A DNA stretch of 64,000 nt, from contig JAUCEF010000013.1 of assembly GCA_033558025.1 (NCBI GenBank), positions 2,349,001 through 2,413,000 on the forward strand, read 5' to 3'. This stretch comes from Phytophthora sp. 'mugwort' (Eukaryota > Oomycota > Peronosporomycetes > Peronosporales > Peronosporaceae). The position numbers were made by a program, and so were the translations under genes. Below the pieces are notes generated by a model. That model was given only the letters and a program-made list of their open reading frames with translations, searched no databases and was not told the origin of the DNA. Shown in pieces: positions 1-10,453 of the stretch. Each line of letters opens with the position of its first letter. The stretch's first letter is position 1.

Positions 1-714
1 GTAGCAGACTAGTACCGACACCATACGGCGACGACTGATAAATATTTGTTTGCTATGCTGTAGTGCCGGAAATATTGTAACGCAACAATTTTAACAATTT
101 TTGAACGTTGGTGCTCGAGAGACTGAATCTATTCTCGTACTCCTAGCTGACCACGCCTGTGATCAGCTTCGTCTTCGGCGCGTACCTGTACCTGTCGCTC
201 AACAGCTTCGGATGCCAATACAACACGAGGCCTTCTCGTGCGCCTTGCAAATGCAAGAACCCCCGCGACTGCACGCCGGCAAACGCTTTGGCATGGACAA
301 GATGCTGCGTCGTTGGGGCAGTTACGAGCAGCCAGGGGCAAATGGATCTCTCTGGTCAGACTAAAACGTGTGTGCCCCGAAGTAGTGAAGGCAACGGTCG
401 CTGGACGGTACAGTAAACACCACGGACCGCGTCAACGTGCATTGCATCGACCGCGTGCTGATCCGCATCCGCTTCAACTTGCCACCATTGCCGACAAACG
501 TCCCAATCATTCCATTATAAACCTAGTCTGCTCCATACAAAAACTAAGAGGTGTTTCTCCTCAATTCAAGGTTTTTCTCGTAAAACCTTACCATTTCCGC
601 TTTTCACTTGGCTTCAGTATGCTCGTTGGTTGGTGGAGGACGAGCTCTGTTTGGCGCGAGATGCTTATCTTCAGTCATTCGCGAATTGGTGGTCTAGGAC
701 ACAAACACTTCGCC
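1..714. other. 5' flank of SPB1, no gene identified
   Basis: About 700 bases precede the SPB1 start. Positions 150-480 are GC-rich and look codon-like, with short open frames on both strands, but none has a start, a stop and a recognisable domain together. The SPB1 reading frame stays open upstream to about 238, but that extension has no family resemblance, so translation is taken to begin at 715. Positions 480-714 turn AT-richer, as expected of a promoter and 5' UTR. Confidence 0.5.
674..688 (+). promoter_or_regulatory. candidate Inr-type core promoter of SPB1
   Basis: The stretch around GTCATTCGCGAATTGG resembles the oomycete initiator (TCATTYYNCAWTTT), about 10 of 13 positions. It lies about 35-40 nt before the ATG at 715, a normal oomycete 5' UTR length. 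A second TCATTCC at 507-513 is possible but farther away. Confidence 0.4.
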
Positions 715-3700
715 ATGGTGAAGCGCAAGAAGCATGACAAGGACAAGTACTACAACCTGGCGAGGCAGCAGGGATACCGCGCGCGGTCGGCCTTCAAGCT
801 CATCCAGCTGAATAAGAAGTATGACTTCCTGTCCACGGCCAAGGTGTGCATCGATCTGTGTGCCGCCCCTGGCGGTTGGTGTCAGGTCGCCGCAAAGTAC
901 ATGCCAGCTTCCAGCATCATCCTGGGCATAGATCTGCTACCAATTCGTCCCATCCGAGGCGTTAAGACCTTCCAGTGCGATATCACGACGGTCCGGTGTC
1001 GCCAGATTATTAAGCAAGAGATGCAGAGCTGGCAAGCTGACGTTGTGCTCTGTGACGGCGCACCTAATGTCGGTGCAGAGTACTCGAAAGACGCCTACGT
1101 GCAAAACGAGCTGTCTTTGGTCGCTCTCAAGTTGGCGGTGGATGTCATGGGCCGCGGCGGTACCTTCGTGTCGAAGGTTTTCCGTTCGCAGGACTACAAT
1201 GCACTGCTTTGGGTCTTCAAGCAGCTGTTCAAGAAGGTTAGCGCCACCAAGCCTCTGTCGTCGCGTAACGAGTCGGCCGAGATCTTCGTAGTGTGTGAGC
1301 AATTCCTGGCCCCGCACTCGATTGACCCTAAGCTGTTCGATCCGAAGTACGTTTTCGACCAGGTCGACGCGCAAGAGAAGACGATAACTATCTTTCACCC
1401 CAAGTTTGGTGATCGCAAGCGCCACCGTGAAGGTATGTGTGCTCTATATTTATTTGTATTTATTTCCATGTCGGCTGCATTTTCTAGAGTCACTAGCGGC
1501 CAGAACCCCATTGGCATCTAGCGCTACTTGTAGCCAAGAGCAATATCAAGCGTTTTCGATGCCTGCACATGCTACCTACCTTCTTTCGGGAGGGGAAGTT
1601 CATTTGTTGCTTGCAGTTCGGGGCGATGATCTATGACATTCCCATTATACTTGTATGATAATCGATCGGATTTCAGCGATACTAACGATTGTATTGTAAT
1701 AATGTTCAGGTTATGACGATGCTCTGGGTATGACGTTGACCAACGAGTGCAGCGTCTCACAGTTCATTGACGACCACGACCCGATCCGTTTGTTGACGGA
1801 CACTACTAGCATCAAGTTCCTCCCCGAGGATGATGTGTACCGTGGCCACAAGTACACGACCAATGAGATCGTGACGTGTTTATCTGATCTTAAGGTATGT
1901 ATCAGCTATTTTGTTTATGCTTGATTGTGATGGGGTCCGACTAGAGAGAAGGAGATGAAGATCTCAAAGCTGAAGAATGTCTGAGCCCCATTGTTGTTCC
2001 GGCGCCCGATTAAGTTCGGGAAAACCCACTGGAAGCCAGTGTTGTGGCGTTGCTGTCAACTGCCATCGTGCAGTCTGATTCTTCTCTTCAACTCCGGCCC
2101 GTCACCGTCATGTGAATTATTTTGTGTTCCAAGTGTCTAACGTTTGATTATTGTTTTATATCTATAGGTACTCGGCAAGTCTGACTTCAAGAGTCTACTG
2201 AAGTGGCGTTCTCGTATGCTAAAGCTGAAGGAGGAGCTTCTTAAGGCCGAAACTGCTGGAGAAGAGAAGGAGGAGGCTAAACCTGCCGAGAAGGAACCCG
2301 AGCGTGATCTGACAGAGAAGGAGAAGGACGCTCTCGTTCGTGAAGAACTGTCTCAGCTGCGTGCCAACGTGCAAGCCAAAAAGAAGCGCGAAAAGAAGAA
2401 GGTGCGTTTGTGTATCTATCAAAGTGGATGTTGTATATTAAGTGCACGTGGGCGCATCCCAGTAGTCCTTGTCATATCTTCACGTTTGACATGTTGCGGA
2501 TTAACCCTCCCGACTCCCGTTTAGCGCCCATATCGACTTCCAGCCCCCTATCCTATCCTTGCTATTCAGTGCAGGTGACGGTCGATTTGGGTTGGACATC
2601 CTCGATTGGGCATACGTGTTTACAAATGAGTGCTATTGAATTGGCGGGAATCCAAAGCCCCTTCCAATTCCATTTGGTCGGATTGGTCCTTGAACAGACC
2701 GGCTATTGAAGCCGCCTAGATGAACTTGCAGCCTTCAGCTGTTGAGGTCTTAAGTACCATAAGACTCTCAACCGTTCTTGTGCTCATACACAACAAGAGC
2801 ACTTGCATGTTTGTATATTAGAGTGGAAGATGGTGCAATGATCAAATAACTAACATTCCTATTTGCTAAATCTTGTAGGAGCGTGAACGCAAGCAGAAGC
2901 TTCGTATTCGTGCAGCACTTGGCATGAACGCAGACGGAATTGATGTCACTGAGGCTGAGTCTGCATTCAGCTTGAAGGAGTTGAAATTGTCCAAGAACAA
3001 AGTGGACCAACTCGATAACGCTGGAGCTGATTCATCATCTGATGAGGAACTTCAGTTTGAGACGTCCGACGAGGAAGACGAAGACGTTGGCCTTGAGGAC
3101 AGCGACGCTGAGTACGACGAGCTGCTGGAGGCGTCAATGGAGAAGGCATATGAAGAGTTTTTGACTCGTCGCGGCGATGACGTGAAGACTCGCAAGGCTG
3201 TGAAGCGGACTAAGGTCGCTAAACGTGCTCTTGCTGGCGAAGCGCTTGTACATGACAGCGAGATTTTTGATGGCGACATGAAGGAATACCAGAAGATGAT
3301 CAATCCCGACGAGGTATGTGCTGGTTTGTATATCTGCATGTATGCGTGGCTCCCCCAATCCGTGTTATCTGTTCCGGGTTCGATCAGTACCTTTGCTCAG
3401 TTGTCAAACTTTGGGGAAAGCAACATGGATTGCCATCATGTCTGACAGCGTCTCTAGACTTTCGGAGTTCTAGGAGATGTTGTCCTTTGTGCATCCGAAA
3501 GCCCGCCTATACTTGTGTGTATTGATTGTCGAAGTTGATTTACTAACTGGTTGTGTTTAATTATCTTACAGAGTTCTGACGATAGCGATGATGACGAAGA
3601 TGATTTGAACGTGTCTCTCAAGGTCCCCGAGAAGTCTAGTGCTGCTGTGAATCGCTGGTTTTCGGACAACCAACTCTTTGATGGTATCGACGAGAAGGAC

Positions 3701-4645
3701 GCTATGGTGCTGCCTGATATGCCCAAGACGGACAAGGAGATTCGTCACGCCAAGCGCAAGGCGGCTTTAGAGCGCAAGGAACGACGTGCGAAAAAGAAAC
3801 TCAAGAACGAGGAGAAGGAGTACGAACTCGAGTTCGGCACGGAGTTTGACGTTGCCGCTCCAGCTAATTCGGATGACGAGGCTGCCATCACGGCTGATGC
3901 AGAAGACGAAAGTGATGACGAAGTAACGACTGAGAAGAAGGCTCTGATCCGATCTGGTATGGGTATTGTATTGAAGAGAGACGAATGCTCGACCGATAAG
4001 TTCGAGGTCGTTGCTGCTAGTGAGGAGCTCGAGGAGAACGTTTTGCCCGTGATGGATGATCGCAAGTACGATTCGGACCATGAAGAATACGACGCTGAAG
4101 ACCGTGCGAAGACTCTTGCTCTTGCGAGCATGATGATTCACAAGTCGAACGCGAAGGACCTGATCGACGCCAGCTACAATCGTTATGCTTGGAATGACTC
4201 GGAGGCTTTGCCTGACTGGTTCGCTGACGACGAGGAGAAGCACTACCGCCCGCAAATTCCTATTCCGAAGAACGTATTGGCACAAATGAAGGAGCGCTTC
4301 ATGGAGATGGCCACAAAACCTGTCAAGAAGGTAGCGGAGGCTCGTGGCCGCAAGCAGCGCATGCAGGTGAAGAAGATGAAGGCTGCTAAGAAGAAGGCGA
4401 CAGACATTGCTAATCTGCCGGATATGTCGACACGCGAGAAGCTGAAAGCAATCGACCGTGCTATGAAAGGTGCTCGTCTCAGTAAGGAGAGCAAAGTCTA
4501 CGTCGTGTCGACACGCGGTGGTACCAAGACTGCTGGTGGCAAGAAGGCTGGCAAGGGCAAAGTAAAGCTTGTGGATCCGCGTATGAAGAGCGACAAGCGC
4601 AACGCTGACATACGCGCTAAACGTGGCAAGAAACGGAAAAGATAA
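715..4645 (+). CDS. SPB1: Spb1/FTSJ3-type pre-rRNA 2'-O-methyltransferase
   Basis: Nucleolar AdoMet-dependent RNA 2'-O-ribose methyltransferase needed for 27S/large-subunit rRNA maturation. I read five exons: 715-1432, 1710-1894, 2168-2401, 2879-3313 and 3572-4645, giving 881 aa (yeast Spb1 841, human FTSJ3 847). The FtsJ/RrmJ domain fills about residues 1-230. It opens [13 protein letters not shown], with the SAM motif [12 protein letters not shown] near residue 47, the catalytic Asp region VLCDGAPNV near 113 and the catalytic Lys region FVSKVF near 153. Joins such as REG-YDDALG and [19 protein letters not shown] match the family well. The middle is acidic ([11 protein letters not shown]) and lysine-rich; the C-terminal third (about 640-881) has the basic Spb1_C character and ends KRGKKRKR. 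The ATG at 715 matches family N termini. Oddity: introns of 277, 273, 477 and 258 nt, three to six times the usual oomycete length, several with strong hairpins. Confidence 0.93.
2005..2041 (+). other. paired hairpins in SPB1 intron 2
   Basis: CCCGA (2005-2009) pairs with TCGGG (2016-2020). CACTGG (2027-2032) pairs with CCAGTG (2036-2041) across a three-base loop. A 5-bp TGGGG/CCCCA pair lies upstream in the same intron. Six-base stems are common by chance, so alone this is weak. It is listed because introns 3 and 4 hold stronger structures. Confidence 0.35.
2638..2802 (+). ncRNA. candidate structured RNA in SPB1 intron 3 (hairpin cluster)
   Basis: Five hairpins follow one another in the 477-nt intron: GAATTGG 2638-2644 with CCAATTC 2664-2670; GGTC 2685-2688 with GACC 2697-2700; GGCT 2701-2704 with AGCC 2710-2713; a 12-bp stem 2741-2752 (GTTGAGGTCTTA) with 2760-2772 (one bulged T, seven-base loop); and GTGCTC 2780-2785 with GAGCAC 2797-2802. 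The 12-bp stem is well beyond chance for an intron this size. No clear C/D or H/ACA box set could be confirmed. An intron-hosted snoRNA-like RNA in an rRNA methyltransferase gene is an inference. Confidence 0.35.
3459..3501 (+). other. hairpin with internal loop in SPB1 intron 4
   Basis: CTTTCGGA (3459-3466) pairs perfectly with TCCGAAAG (3494-3501). Inside, AGGA (3472-3475) pairs with TCCT (3483-3486), leaving internal loops of 5 and 7 bases. Lower stem, internal loop, upper stem and apical loop is the shape of an H/ACA guide hairpin, but no convincing H or ACA box sits at the right spacing. Confidence 0.35.
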
Positions 4646-4794
4646 ACGAGTCCGGACATGAGCTTGCCACGATCTCTTCCCCAGTTTTGCTGTGTAAATC
4701 TGCACAGACGCCCATTAATTTATCGACGTTAGAATTAAGGCACAACACGATGTATCATGATGAAACCAACTCATTTGTTTGCTTCAGTGATCTA

Positions 4795-7700
4795 CTACGA
4801 CATTCGCTGCTCTCTCCATTCCCAAATTTCATGCTTCAGCGACTTCGTACTGTGTACATCAGCTGCAAACCCGAGACGATCACTTGCTTCTCGATGCAAG
4901 AAGTAGTACGGCACCTTGGACTTCTGCTGCTGTTGACGATGTCTTGCTTGCAACGGCGATTCCCCAGCCTTCGCTCCTCCATTCAGGTCTTCCTTTTGAG
5001 GAGCCTTGGCTTGTCTAGTCTTGAAGTGCTGGAATACGACCTGACTGATCTTGTTGAAACTGCACACTGGACATGGCGTCTCACTCGCACCTCGCTTAAA
5101 CTCCCGTGTGAAAGCCTGCTTGGTCGCAAACAGTGGCATGGGTAGTGCGTTCATGCGCTTCTCAAACTCGGGCACGACTTCTTCTTCAAACACACGCTTG
5201 GGGAATAAATGTCCGCATGTGAAGGCCTTGACATGAGTCTCCAATGGGTCGGTCTTTCCCAGAGCTTGTGCTGAATGGGGAGCGATAGGGACGACACTGC
5301 GCGACAGATCGTTCTCAACCACGTTATTCTTCACGAGCTCAAGCAGTTTCAAGGTTGGCGACTCGGTATTGTGCGAGTCTAATACGTCGTGGCTTTCCTC
5401 GTCCTTCTCTAGGAATGACACACACACTCGGAAGAGGAATTGGCCCGAGAACGGTAGCTGCTGGCACTTGTTTACCCACTCTTTGTCGCGGTCATCGAAC
5501 CCTTGAGTGGCTGTCGAAGTCGCTGTCCCCACTGCGTCGGTCCCAAGAATGGAGTCGACAATTTCAGAGAAGAATATCTGTGCCAGTAACGACGACACGT
5601 AGTGAAATACGTTAGGATCGATGAGAAACACCTCCAGTACGGTACGTTTCAGGCCGTAGTCAAACCACTTGACGAGAATACGAGCGAGGATAGCAGCACG
5701 GACTTGCTCCGAGATGACTTCGGAGCTGTGACTCTGCACTACCAGCGAGTTCAGCAACTCCAACAGTTCCTCCCGCATCTGTTCTTGGAAATCGGATTCG
5801 TCAGACACCGCGCTGCTGATCGAGTCGGTTGATTGTTGGCGGCAGCGACTAACACGCTCTTCAGACGAAGCAGCAGCTTTTGGAGATGCTAACGATTGGC
5901 GCGAGTTGTGTGAATGCAAGCGACACTCCAAGGCCTCCACCAGTTCGCCGTGAGCTTCATAAATACAAGCTGCCGCAGTCCAATTCTCATAATCCACACA
6001 TCGAGAGACCATGATCGGCGGACGATACAGCGCTGCCCAGTTCTTCAGAAACATCTCCAGCTTTGCTTGCGAGTACTCGTCACGTTCTGCTTCGTCATGT
6101 CCTACATGTAGTCGCTCTGGTGAACGAGTCATGTGGTCATTCAAGTGCAAAAGCAACGTGAGGAACAGCTCAACCTGCTCTTCTGGAGCCACCGCCACGA
6201 ATTCGGACGTCGAGACATCAGAATGCACCCCCGCCTTAGCTGCTGGCGACTCGTCCGTTATAGCAGAAGCCATATACTGCATGGGGTCAATCTTGGCCGC
6301 GAGCTGATAGCAAAGATCCGGTGAGATGACAGGTAAGTTGCGCTTCAGCCAGTCTCGATGCTGAAGAATAGCCGGGGGGTCTGCTACCAGAACTTCTGCC
6401 TGAACCTCGATCGGAAAAGACCGCAGAATTAAGCGACTGGATGGAGACGTGAGCGCAGATGCGTGGCCTGCTTTAAGCAACGAGCGCAATATTTTCTCAG
6501 ATACCGCTGAGGCTAACCCGTCGTGAACAATCTTTGCAAGAACTTGTGGCACTTTATCCCGTCGACTAGCGACAAGGATAGCCTTATCCACATGCTGCTG
6601 AGCAAGACAGAGATCCACGATCTCTGTCGTCCGGTAATCGCGATTAGTCTCGAGAAATTCCACAAGCCACGCCTCTCGTTCTTCATCTAGTTTTTCATGT
6701 GCTTCGGTATCAGACGACGTATCTTTTTGGAGCTGCTGCTGAAGCACCAATTCCACCAACAAATGAGCAACACGCCTTCTATCTGGTCCTTCGTAAACCG
6801 AGTCTCGCACCGGTTTAGACAGCACGTGCTGGGCATAGTCGATGGCACCCTGTACTCCGCCCATGGCAGTCAATTGCTCGACTGCACTTGACGGCATAAC
6901 TCGAGAGACTTCAAACAACTCGCGCACCCATTGAACAAGCGAGATCTCGGCAGTTGTGCTGCCATCAATCACACTGGTATACAAAGTATTTGCAACCACC
7001 TGGCAGAGCGAAGCCATGTCGATCCCTAATGCGTAGCCAATAGATAGAGCGTCACGAAGCGCGATAGTGCGAGCACAGAGCGCCTTAAACAGTGCCAAAC
7101 GGGACCATTGGGGTCGACATTCATACACGTGGTGCGTCGTTTGCAAGATATAAATGATCTCTGCGTCGCCTGACTGGCTGCCACCAACGTTGCTGGTCGC
7201 ACTCCCACGACTGAAACTTCCACGACTTCGTGCCGTGCTTTGAACAACTCGCTTGATTTTCTCCTTGCCATGCAGCGACAGATAGTGCACAATATGCGCT
7301 CTAACAACATCTTCGTCCATTCCTTGGTTAGAAGGAAGCGAAACCCACGTGGAGATCGTCTCGTTAGACTTCGACATACGTCCTTGAAGCAGCATAAGAT
7401 CCGTCGAGCAGTAGGTCAAGTCCACGTCCACCACTTCGTCTCTATCCACCGAATCTGAGCCTTCTGTTTCCTCCTGTTGTTCACTATTTCCACTGCTTTC
7501 ATTCTGCTCTTCAGCATCAACGAAAGACGACGGTAAGAGATCAGGTACCTCGTACTCACCCTTGAGTTTCCAGTGGAAGTTTGAGTAGAGATTGGCCTTC
7601 CTTTTCTTGCAGTCGTACAGCGCTAGAGACGACTCTGAGCTCAGTACGCCATTGATAGGATACAAACAGACTTGTGGTGAGTTCTTTTTAATTCGTTGTG

Positions 7701-8886
7701 GACGGAACTCCACGTCTTCGAGAAAATGCTGCGGAAAAGTCTTGACGACAAACTTGGGCGCTTTCGCAAAGCTGAACGAGCTCGACGAGCCGCCAGCATT
7801 GGACGTTGTAAAGTTTGTCTCACTCGAAGACGAGGAACCGCCGGTCGTGGTCACGATCTTCAACGCTGACGTCGTCCCAGTTGTCGTGTCTTGCTCGTCC
7901 TGTTTGGTTTTCCCTTTTTTTGGGGACACTTTGGGTCTCAACTGGAACTTCTTCTCCAACACCACACGATAATACCTCACTCCTGTCCCACCCGCTTCTC
8001 TCTCCTTGTCGTCTACATCCTCCGTCTTGGTCTTGACTAACATCGACGTCCGACGTTCCTTCCGGAAGTTTTCCTGCAGTAAATCGATGCTCACAATGGC
8101 CCCCGCATCCACGAGTTCACATCTGCACTCTTCAGCGTTCTCCTCGACGTTGACAATTGAAATGAGACTCTCTGTGCCTCCTACAAGGCAATAATTCTTG
8201 CCATTAAGCGATCGCCACCACCGGACACATGTGATGCTCCCGATACCAGGAGCGAACTCGAGCGTGCTCATCTGCTCGTCGTCTCCTGCTACTTGTGAAT
8301 GGTAACGAGCTCCATTGAGCCCCCCGTACTCGTTCGTAGCTCGTAGATATGACGCCATCTGCGTCGTCATGGCCGCTTGATTTACGTTCATAAGCTCGCG
8401 ATCATGCGACGTGGGCTGGTACGCTGCGTCCAGCATGGCGCGTCGCTGATTGGCCACTAGCGTGAGCACTGGCACGAGATGCAACCGGTTCTTGCGCTGC
8501 GATAGAGCCGCGAGCCAGTCGCCCTCGGGGCTGAACTCAAGCGCCGAGAGCCGCTCCGCCTTGCCTGCTTTTTGCTGCTTGGGCGTGGAGCATACAGGGA
8601 ACCGCCAGAAGCGCGTGCGCTGGTCCTCCTCGACGGTACGGACCAATAGGAAGTTGCTCTTGGCATCTGCGGGGCCCCCTGAGGTGCTGTCGCTCTTTGG
8701 CGTGGGCGCTGTCTGTTGGGGGAACTCCTCGCTGATGGCCAACGCTAGCAGCTGCTTCTTCTCCAGCGTGTGCACAGCCATGGACGCGATCTTGAGCGCC
8801 GGGACGGGCCCATCGGGCGGCGAGGCGGCCGTCGGGAAGCCGAAGATGCGGCGGATCTGGAACAGGTTGCTCCCGTCGTGCGCCAT
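4795..8886 (-). CDS. large protein of unknown function with C-terminal zinc-binding-like motif
   Basis: Single-exon frame of 1363 aa starting at a clear ATG (8886); I do not recognise the family with confidence. The first ~550 residues have short hydrophobic-aromatic strands and Ser/Glu-rich loops, as in a beta-propeller (for example VGGTESLISIVNVEEN). The middle is Leu/Ala-rich and helical, as in an alpha-solenoid. Near the C terminus a cysteine/histidine set appears: FTCGHLFPKRVF at about residue 1221 and ETPCPVCSF at about 1272, spaced like a degenerate RING/treble-clef. Propeller, solenoid and terminal zinc motif is the layout of vesicle-coat and HOPS/CORVET-type proteins, but that is analogy only. 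It is convergent with SPB1 (149 bp between stops) and divergent from deoxyhypusine synthase, sharing a 271-bp promoter region. Confidence 0.8.
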   Translation of the reverse strand: MAHDGSNLFQIRRIFGFPTAASPPDGPVPALKIASMAVHTLEKKQLLALAISEEFPQQTAPTPKSDSTSGGPADAKSNFLLVRTVEEDQRTRFWRFPVCSTPKQQKAGKAERLSALEFSPEGDWLAALSQRKNRLHLVPVLTLVANQRRAMLDAAYQPTSHDRELMNVNQAAMTTQMASYLRATNEYGGLNGARYHSQVAGDDEQMSTLEFAPGIGSITCVRWWRSLNGKNYCLVGGTESLISIVNVEENAEECRCELVDAGAIVSIDLLQENFRKERRTSMLVKTKTEDVDDKEREAGGTGVRYYRVVLEKKFQLRPKVSPKKGKTKQDEQDTTTGTTSALKIVTTTGGSSSSSETNFTTSNAGGSSSSFSFAKAPKFVVKTFPQHFLEDVEFRPQRIKKNSPQVCLYPINGVLSSESSLALYDCKKRKANLYSNFHWKLKGEYEVPDLLPSSFVDAEEQNESSGNSEQQEETEGSDSVDRDEVVDVDLTYCSTDLMLLQGRMSKSNETISTWVSLPSNQGMDEDVVRAHIVHYLSLHGKEKIKRVVQSTARSRGSFSRGSATSNVGGSQSGDAEIIYILQTTHHVYECRPQWSRLALFKALCARTIALRDALSIGYALGIDMASLCQVVANTLYTSVIDGSTTAEISLVQWVRELFEVSRVMPSSAVEQLTAMGGVQGAIDYAQHVLSKPVRDSVYEGPDRRRVAHLLVELVLQQQLQKDTSSDTEAHEKLDEEREAWLVEFLETNRDYRTTEIVDLCLAQQHVDKAILVASRRDKVPQVLAKIVHDGLASAVSEKILRSLLKAGHASALTSPSSRLILRSFPIEVQAEVLVADPPAILQHRDWLKRNLPVISPDLCYQLAAKIDPMQYMASAITDESPAAKAGVHSDVSTSEFVAVAPEEQVELFLTLLLHLNDHMTRSPERLHVGHDEAERDEYSQAKLEMFLKNWAALYRPPIMVSRCVDYENWTAAACIYEAHGELVEALECRLHSHNSRQSLASPKAAASSEERVSRCRQQSTDSISSAVSDESDFQEQMREELLELLNSLVVQSHSSEVISEQVRAAILARILVKWFDYGLKRTVLEVFLIDPNVFHYVSSLLAQIFFSEIVDSILGTDAVGTATSTATQGFDDRDKEWVNKCQQLPFSGQFLFRVCVSFLEKDEESHDVLDSHNTESPTLKLLELVKNNVVENDLSRSVVPIAPHSAQALGKTDPLETHVKAFTCGHLFPKRVFEEEVVPEFEKRMNALPMPLFATKQAFTREFKRGASETPCPVCSFNKISQVVFQHFKTRQAKAPQKEDLNGGAKAGESPLQARHRQQQQKSKVPYYFLHREASDRLGFAADVHSTKSLKHEIWEWREQRMS

Positions 8887-8917
8887 GCTTGATTTGAGAC
8901 GCCTTCAAAAGAGATAG

Positions 8918-8933
8918 AAATAGAAATGAATTT
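8918..8933 (-). promoter_or_regulatory. Inr-type core promoter for the 4795-8886 gene
   Basis: Read on the minus strand, AAATTCATTTCTATTTC matches the oomycete initiator core TCATTYYN with a following T-rich run. It lies about 45 nt before the ATG at 8886. It is one half of a short divergent promoter region. Confidence 0.45.
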
Positions 8934-9133
8934 CGATTAAGTTTACGTACGTCAGCGCCGAGATAAGAGATACGTAGGAATCAATACTTGAACAAGTGAA
9001 TACATCCTTTTGATACTCGTTTAAGTGAATTATAATGAGGATGTGCAGTTTCTGGTAAGAAATAGCAACTTACGCGGGAGTCAAGATCAGGCTGCACCAA
9101 CACTCTTGCTCTCCGCCAGTCGTCCATTACCCA

Positions 9134-9147
9134 TCATTGCTCAATCT
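9134..9147 (+). promoter_or_regulatory. Inr-type core promoter of deoxyhypusine synthase
   Basis: TCATTGCTCAATCT matches TCATTYYNCAWTTT at about 12 of 14 positions. The presumed start of transcription, at the A of TCA, is about 9136, giving a 5' UTR of about 20 nt to the ATG at 9158. This argues against initiation at the upstream in-frame TTG at 9137. Confidence 0.5.
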
Positions 9148-9157
9148 GCAGTCGACG

Positions 9158-10300
9158 ATGAGCACTCCCTCGACCCAAGCGAACGATCCGGACGTGCCCC
9201 AAGTGGCACAGGACGCCGTACTCGTGCGCTCCGAAGACCTGGAGGGGAAGAGCGCACATGTGCGCGGCTACGACTTCAACGAGGGCGTCAACTACGATAA
9301 ACTCCTGCAGTCATATGTGACCATGGGCTACCAGGGCACTAATCTGGGTGAGGCCATCGAGGAAATCAAGCGCATGCGCAAGTGGCGACTGAGCGACGAC
9401 CCTGTGTCACCGGACGAGCACGACGAAGAGCGCAAGGACCCAGAGTTTCGCAAGAATATCAAGACCAAGATCTTCCTGGGTTACACGTCCAACTTGATCT
9501 CGAGCGGTCTGCGTGAGACGCTGCGCTTCCTGGCCCAGCACAAGATGGTGGACGTCATCGTGTCGTCTGCTGGTGGCATTGAAGAGGATTTCATCAAGTG
9601 TCTGGCCCCCACATACATAGGAGACTTCGCCTTGAAGGGCGAGAATCTGCGTCGTCGCGGTATCAACCGCATCGGCAACTTGCTCGTGCCGAACGATAAC
9701 TACTGCAAGTTTGAAGACTGGATGGACCCGATTCTGGACAAGATGCTGGAGGAGCAGAAGACGCTGGGCACAGTCTGGTCCCCGTCGACCATGATCCACC
9801 GCTTTGGCAAGGAGATTAACAACGAAGACTCGGTCTACTATTGGTGCTACAAGAACAATATTCCCGTCTTCTGTCCGTCACTAACTGATGGTTCTATCGG
9901 TGATATGATCTATTTCCATTCGTACCGCAATGAAGGACTCGTGGTGGACATTGCCAGCGACATTCGCCGCATGAACGACCACACGATCCGTGCGCCGGGC
10001 AAGACGGGCGTCATTATTCTTGGTGGTGGGATGGTCAAGCACCACATTTTGAACGCCAACCTTATGCGCAACGGTGCCGACTATGCCGTGTTCGTGAATA
10101 CGGGCCAAGAGTTCGACGGGAGCGACGCGGGGGCTCGCCCCGATGAAGCTATCTCGTGGGGCAAGCTGCGTCTCGACTCGAAGCCTGTGAAGCTCTATGC
10201 CGACGCTACGTTGGTCTTCCCGCTCATCGTTGCGGAGACGTTCGCCAAAGACTTCCACAACGACAAGAAGAAAGACGAGAAGACTGTCACAAGCACGTAA
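9158..10300 (+). CDS. DHPS: deoxyhypusine synthase
   Basis: Catalyses the NAD-dependent transfer of the butylamine group of spermidine to one lysine of eIF5A, the first step of hypusine formation, in the cytosol. One exon, 380 aa (human 369). The signature block near residues 283-330 is intact: [20 protein letters not shown], then [20 protein letters not shown], then WGKL. It contains the catalytic lysine region, the spermidine-binding acidic residues and the GSDxGAxPDEA motif. N-terminal [16 protein letters not shown] and the NAD-site region [14 protein letters not shown] are also typical. The start MSTPSTQ at 9158 is chosen because it is the first ATG after the likely initiator. It is convergent with CFAP65, 153 bp between stops. 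Confidence 0.97.
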   Translation: MSTPSTQANDPDVPQVAQDAVLVRSEDLEGKSAHVRGYDFNEGVNYDKLLQSYVTMGYQGTNLGEAIEEIKRMRKWRLSDDPVSPDEHDEERKDPEFRKNIKTKIFLGYTSNLISSGLRETLRFLAQHKMVDVIVSSAGGIEEDFIKCLAPTYIGDFALKGENLRRRGINRIGNLLVPNDNYCKFEDWMDPILDKMLEEQKTLGTVWSPSTMIHRFGKEINNEDSVYYWCYKNNIPVFCPSLTDGSIGDMIYFHSYRNEGLVVDIASDIRRMNDHTIRAPGKTGVIILGGGMVKHHILNANLMRNGADYAVFVNTGQEFDGSDAGARPDEAISWGKLRLDSKPVKLYADATLVFPLIVAETFAKDFHNDKKKDEKTVTST

Positions 10301-10453
10301 ATACCGGTAAAAAACTGAGGGAAAGCGAGCTGCTGACCTGATAGTAAAGGGTGCGTCGCGCACCACCACGTTGTACTCTTTTATCTACCAGAATATCTTC
10401 GGATAGATTTCGTTTGTATTTTTCCATACAAAATTTTCTTCTTTCTTCGGTCA

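Noticed and set aside
101..416. Cysteine-rich or P450 haem-loop-like frames in the first 400 bases
   Set aside because: Three overlapping frames each look weakly codon-like but none keeps a motif in one register. KRFG-type similarity to a P450 loop lacks the essential FxxGxRxCxG pattern.
238..714. 159-residue N-terminal extension of SPB1
   Set aside because: Open by chance. It uses a non-family sequence and lies across a likely initiator, and family proteins begin at the residue encoded at 715.
1433..1709. C/D or H/ACA snoRNA in SPB1 intron 1
   Set aside because: AGAGCA could be an H box and ATGACA an ACA box, but the flanking stems are poor and no D box is present.
9137..9157. Start of deoxyhypusine synthase at 9137
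   Set aside because: The codon is TTG and falls inside the initiator; the ATG at 9158 is preferred.
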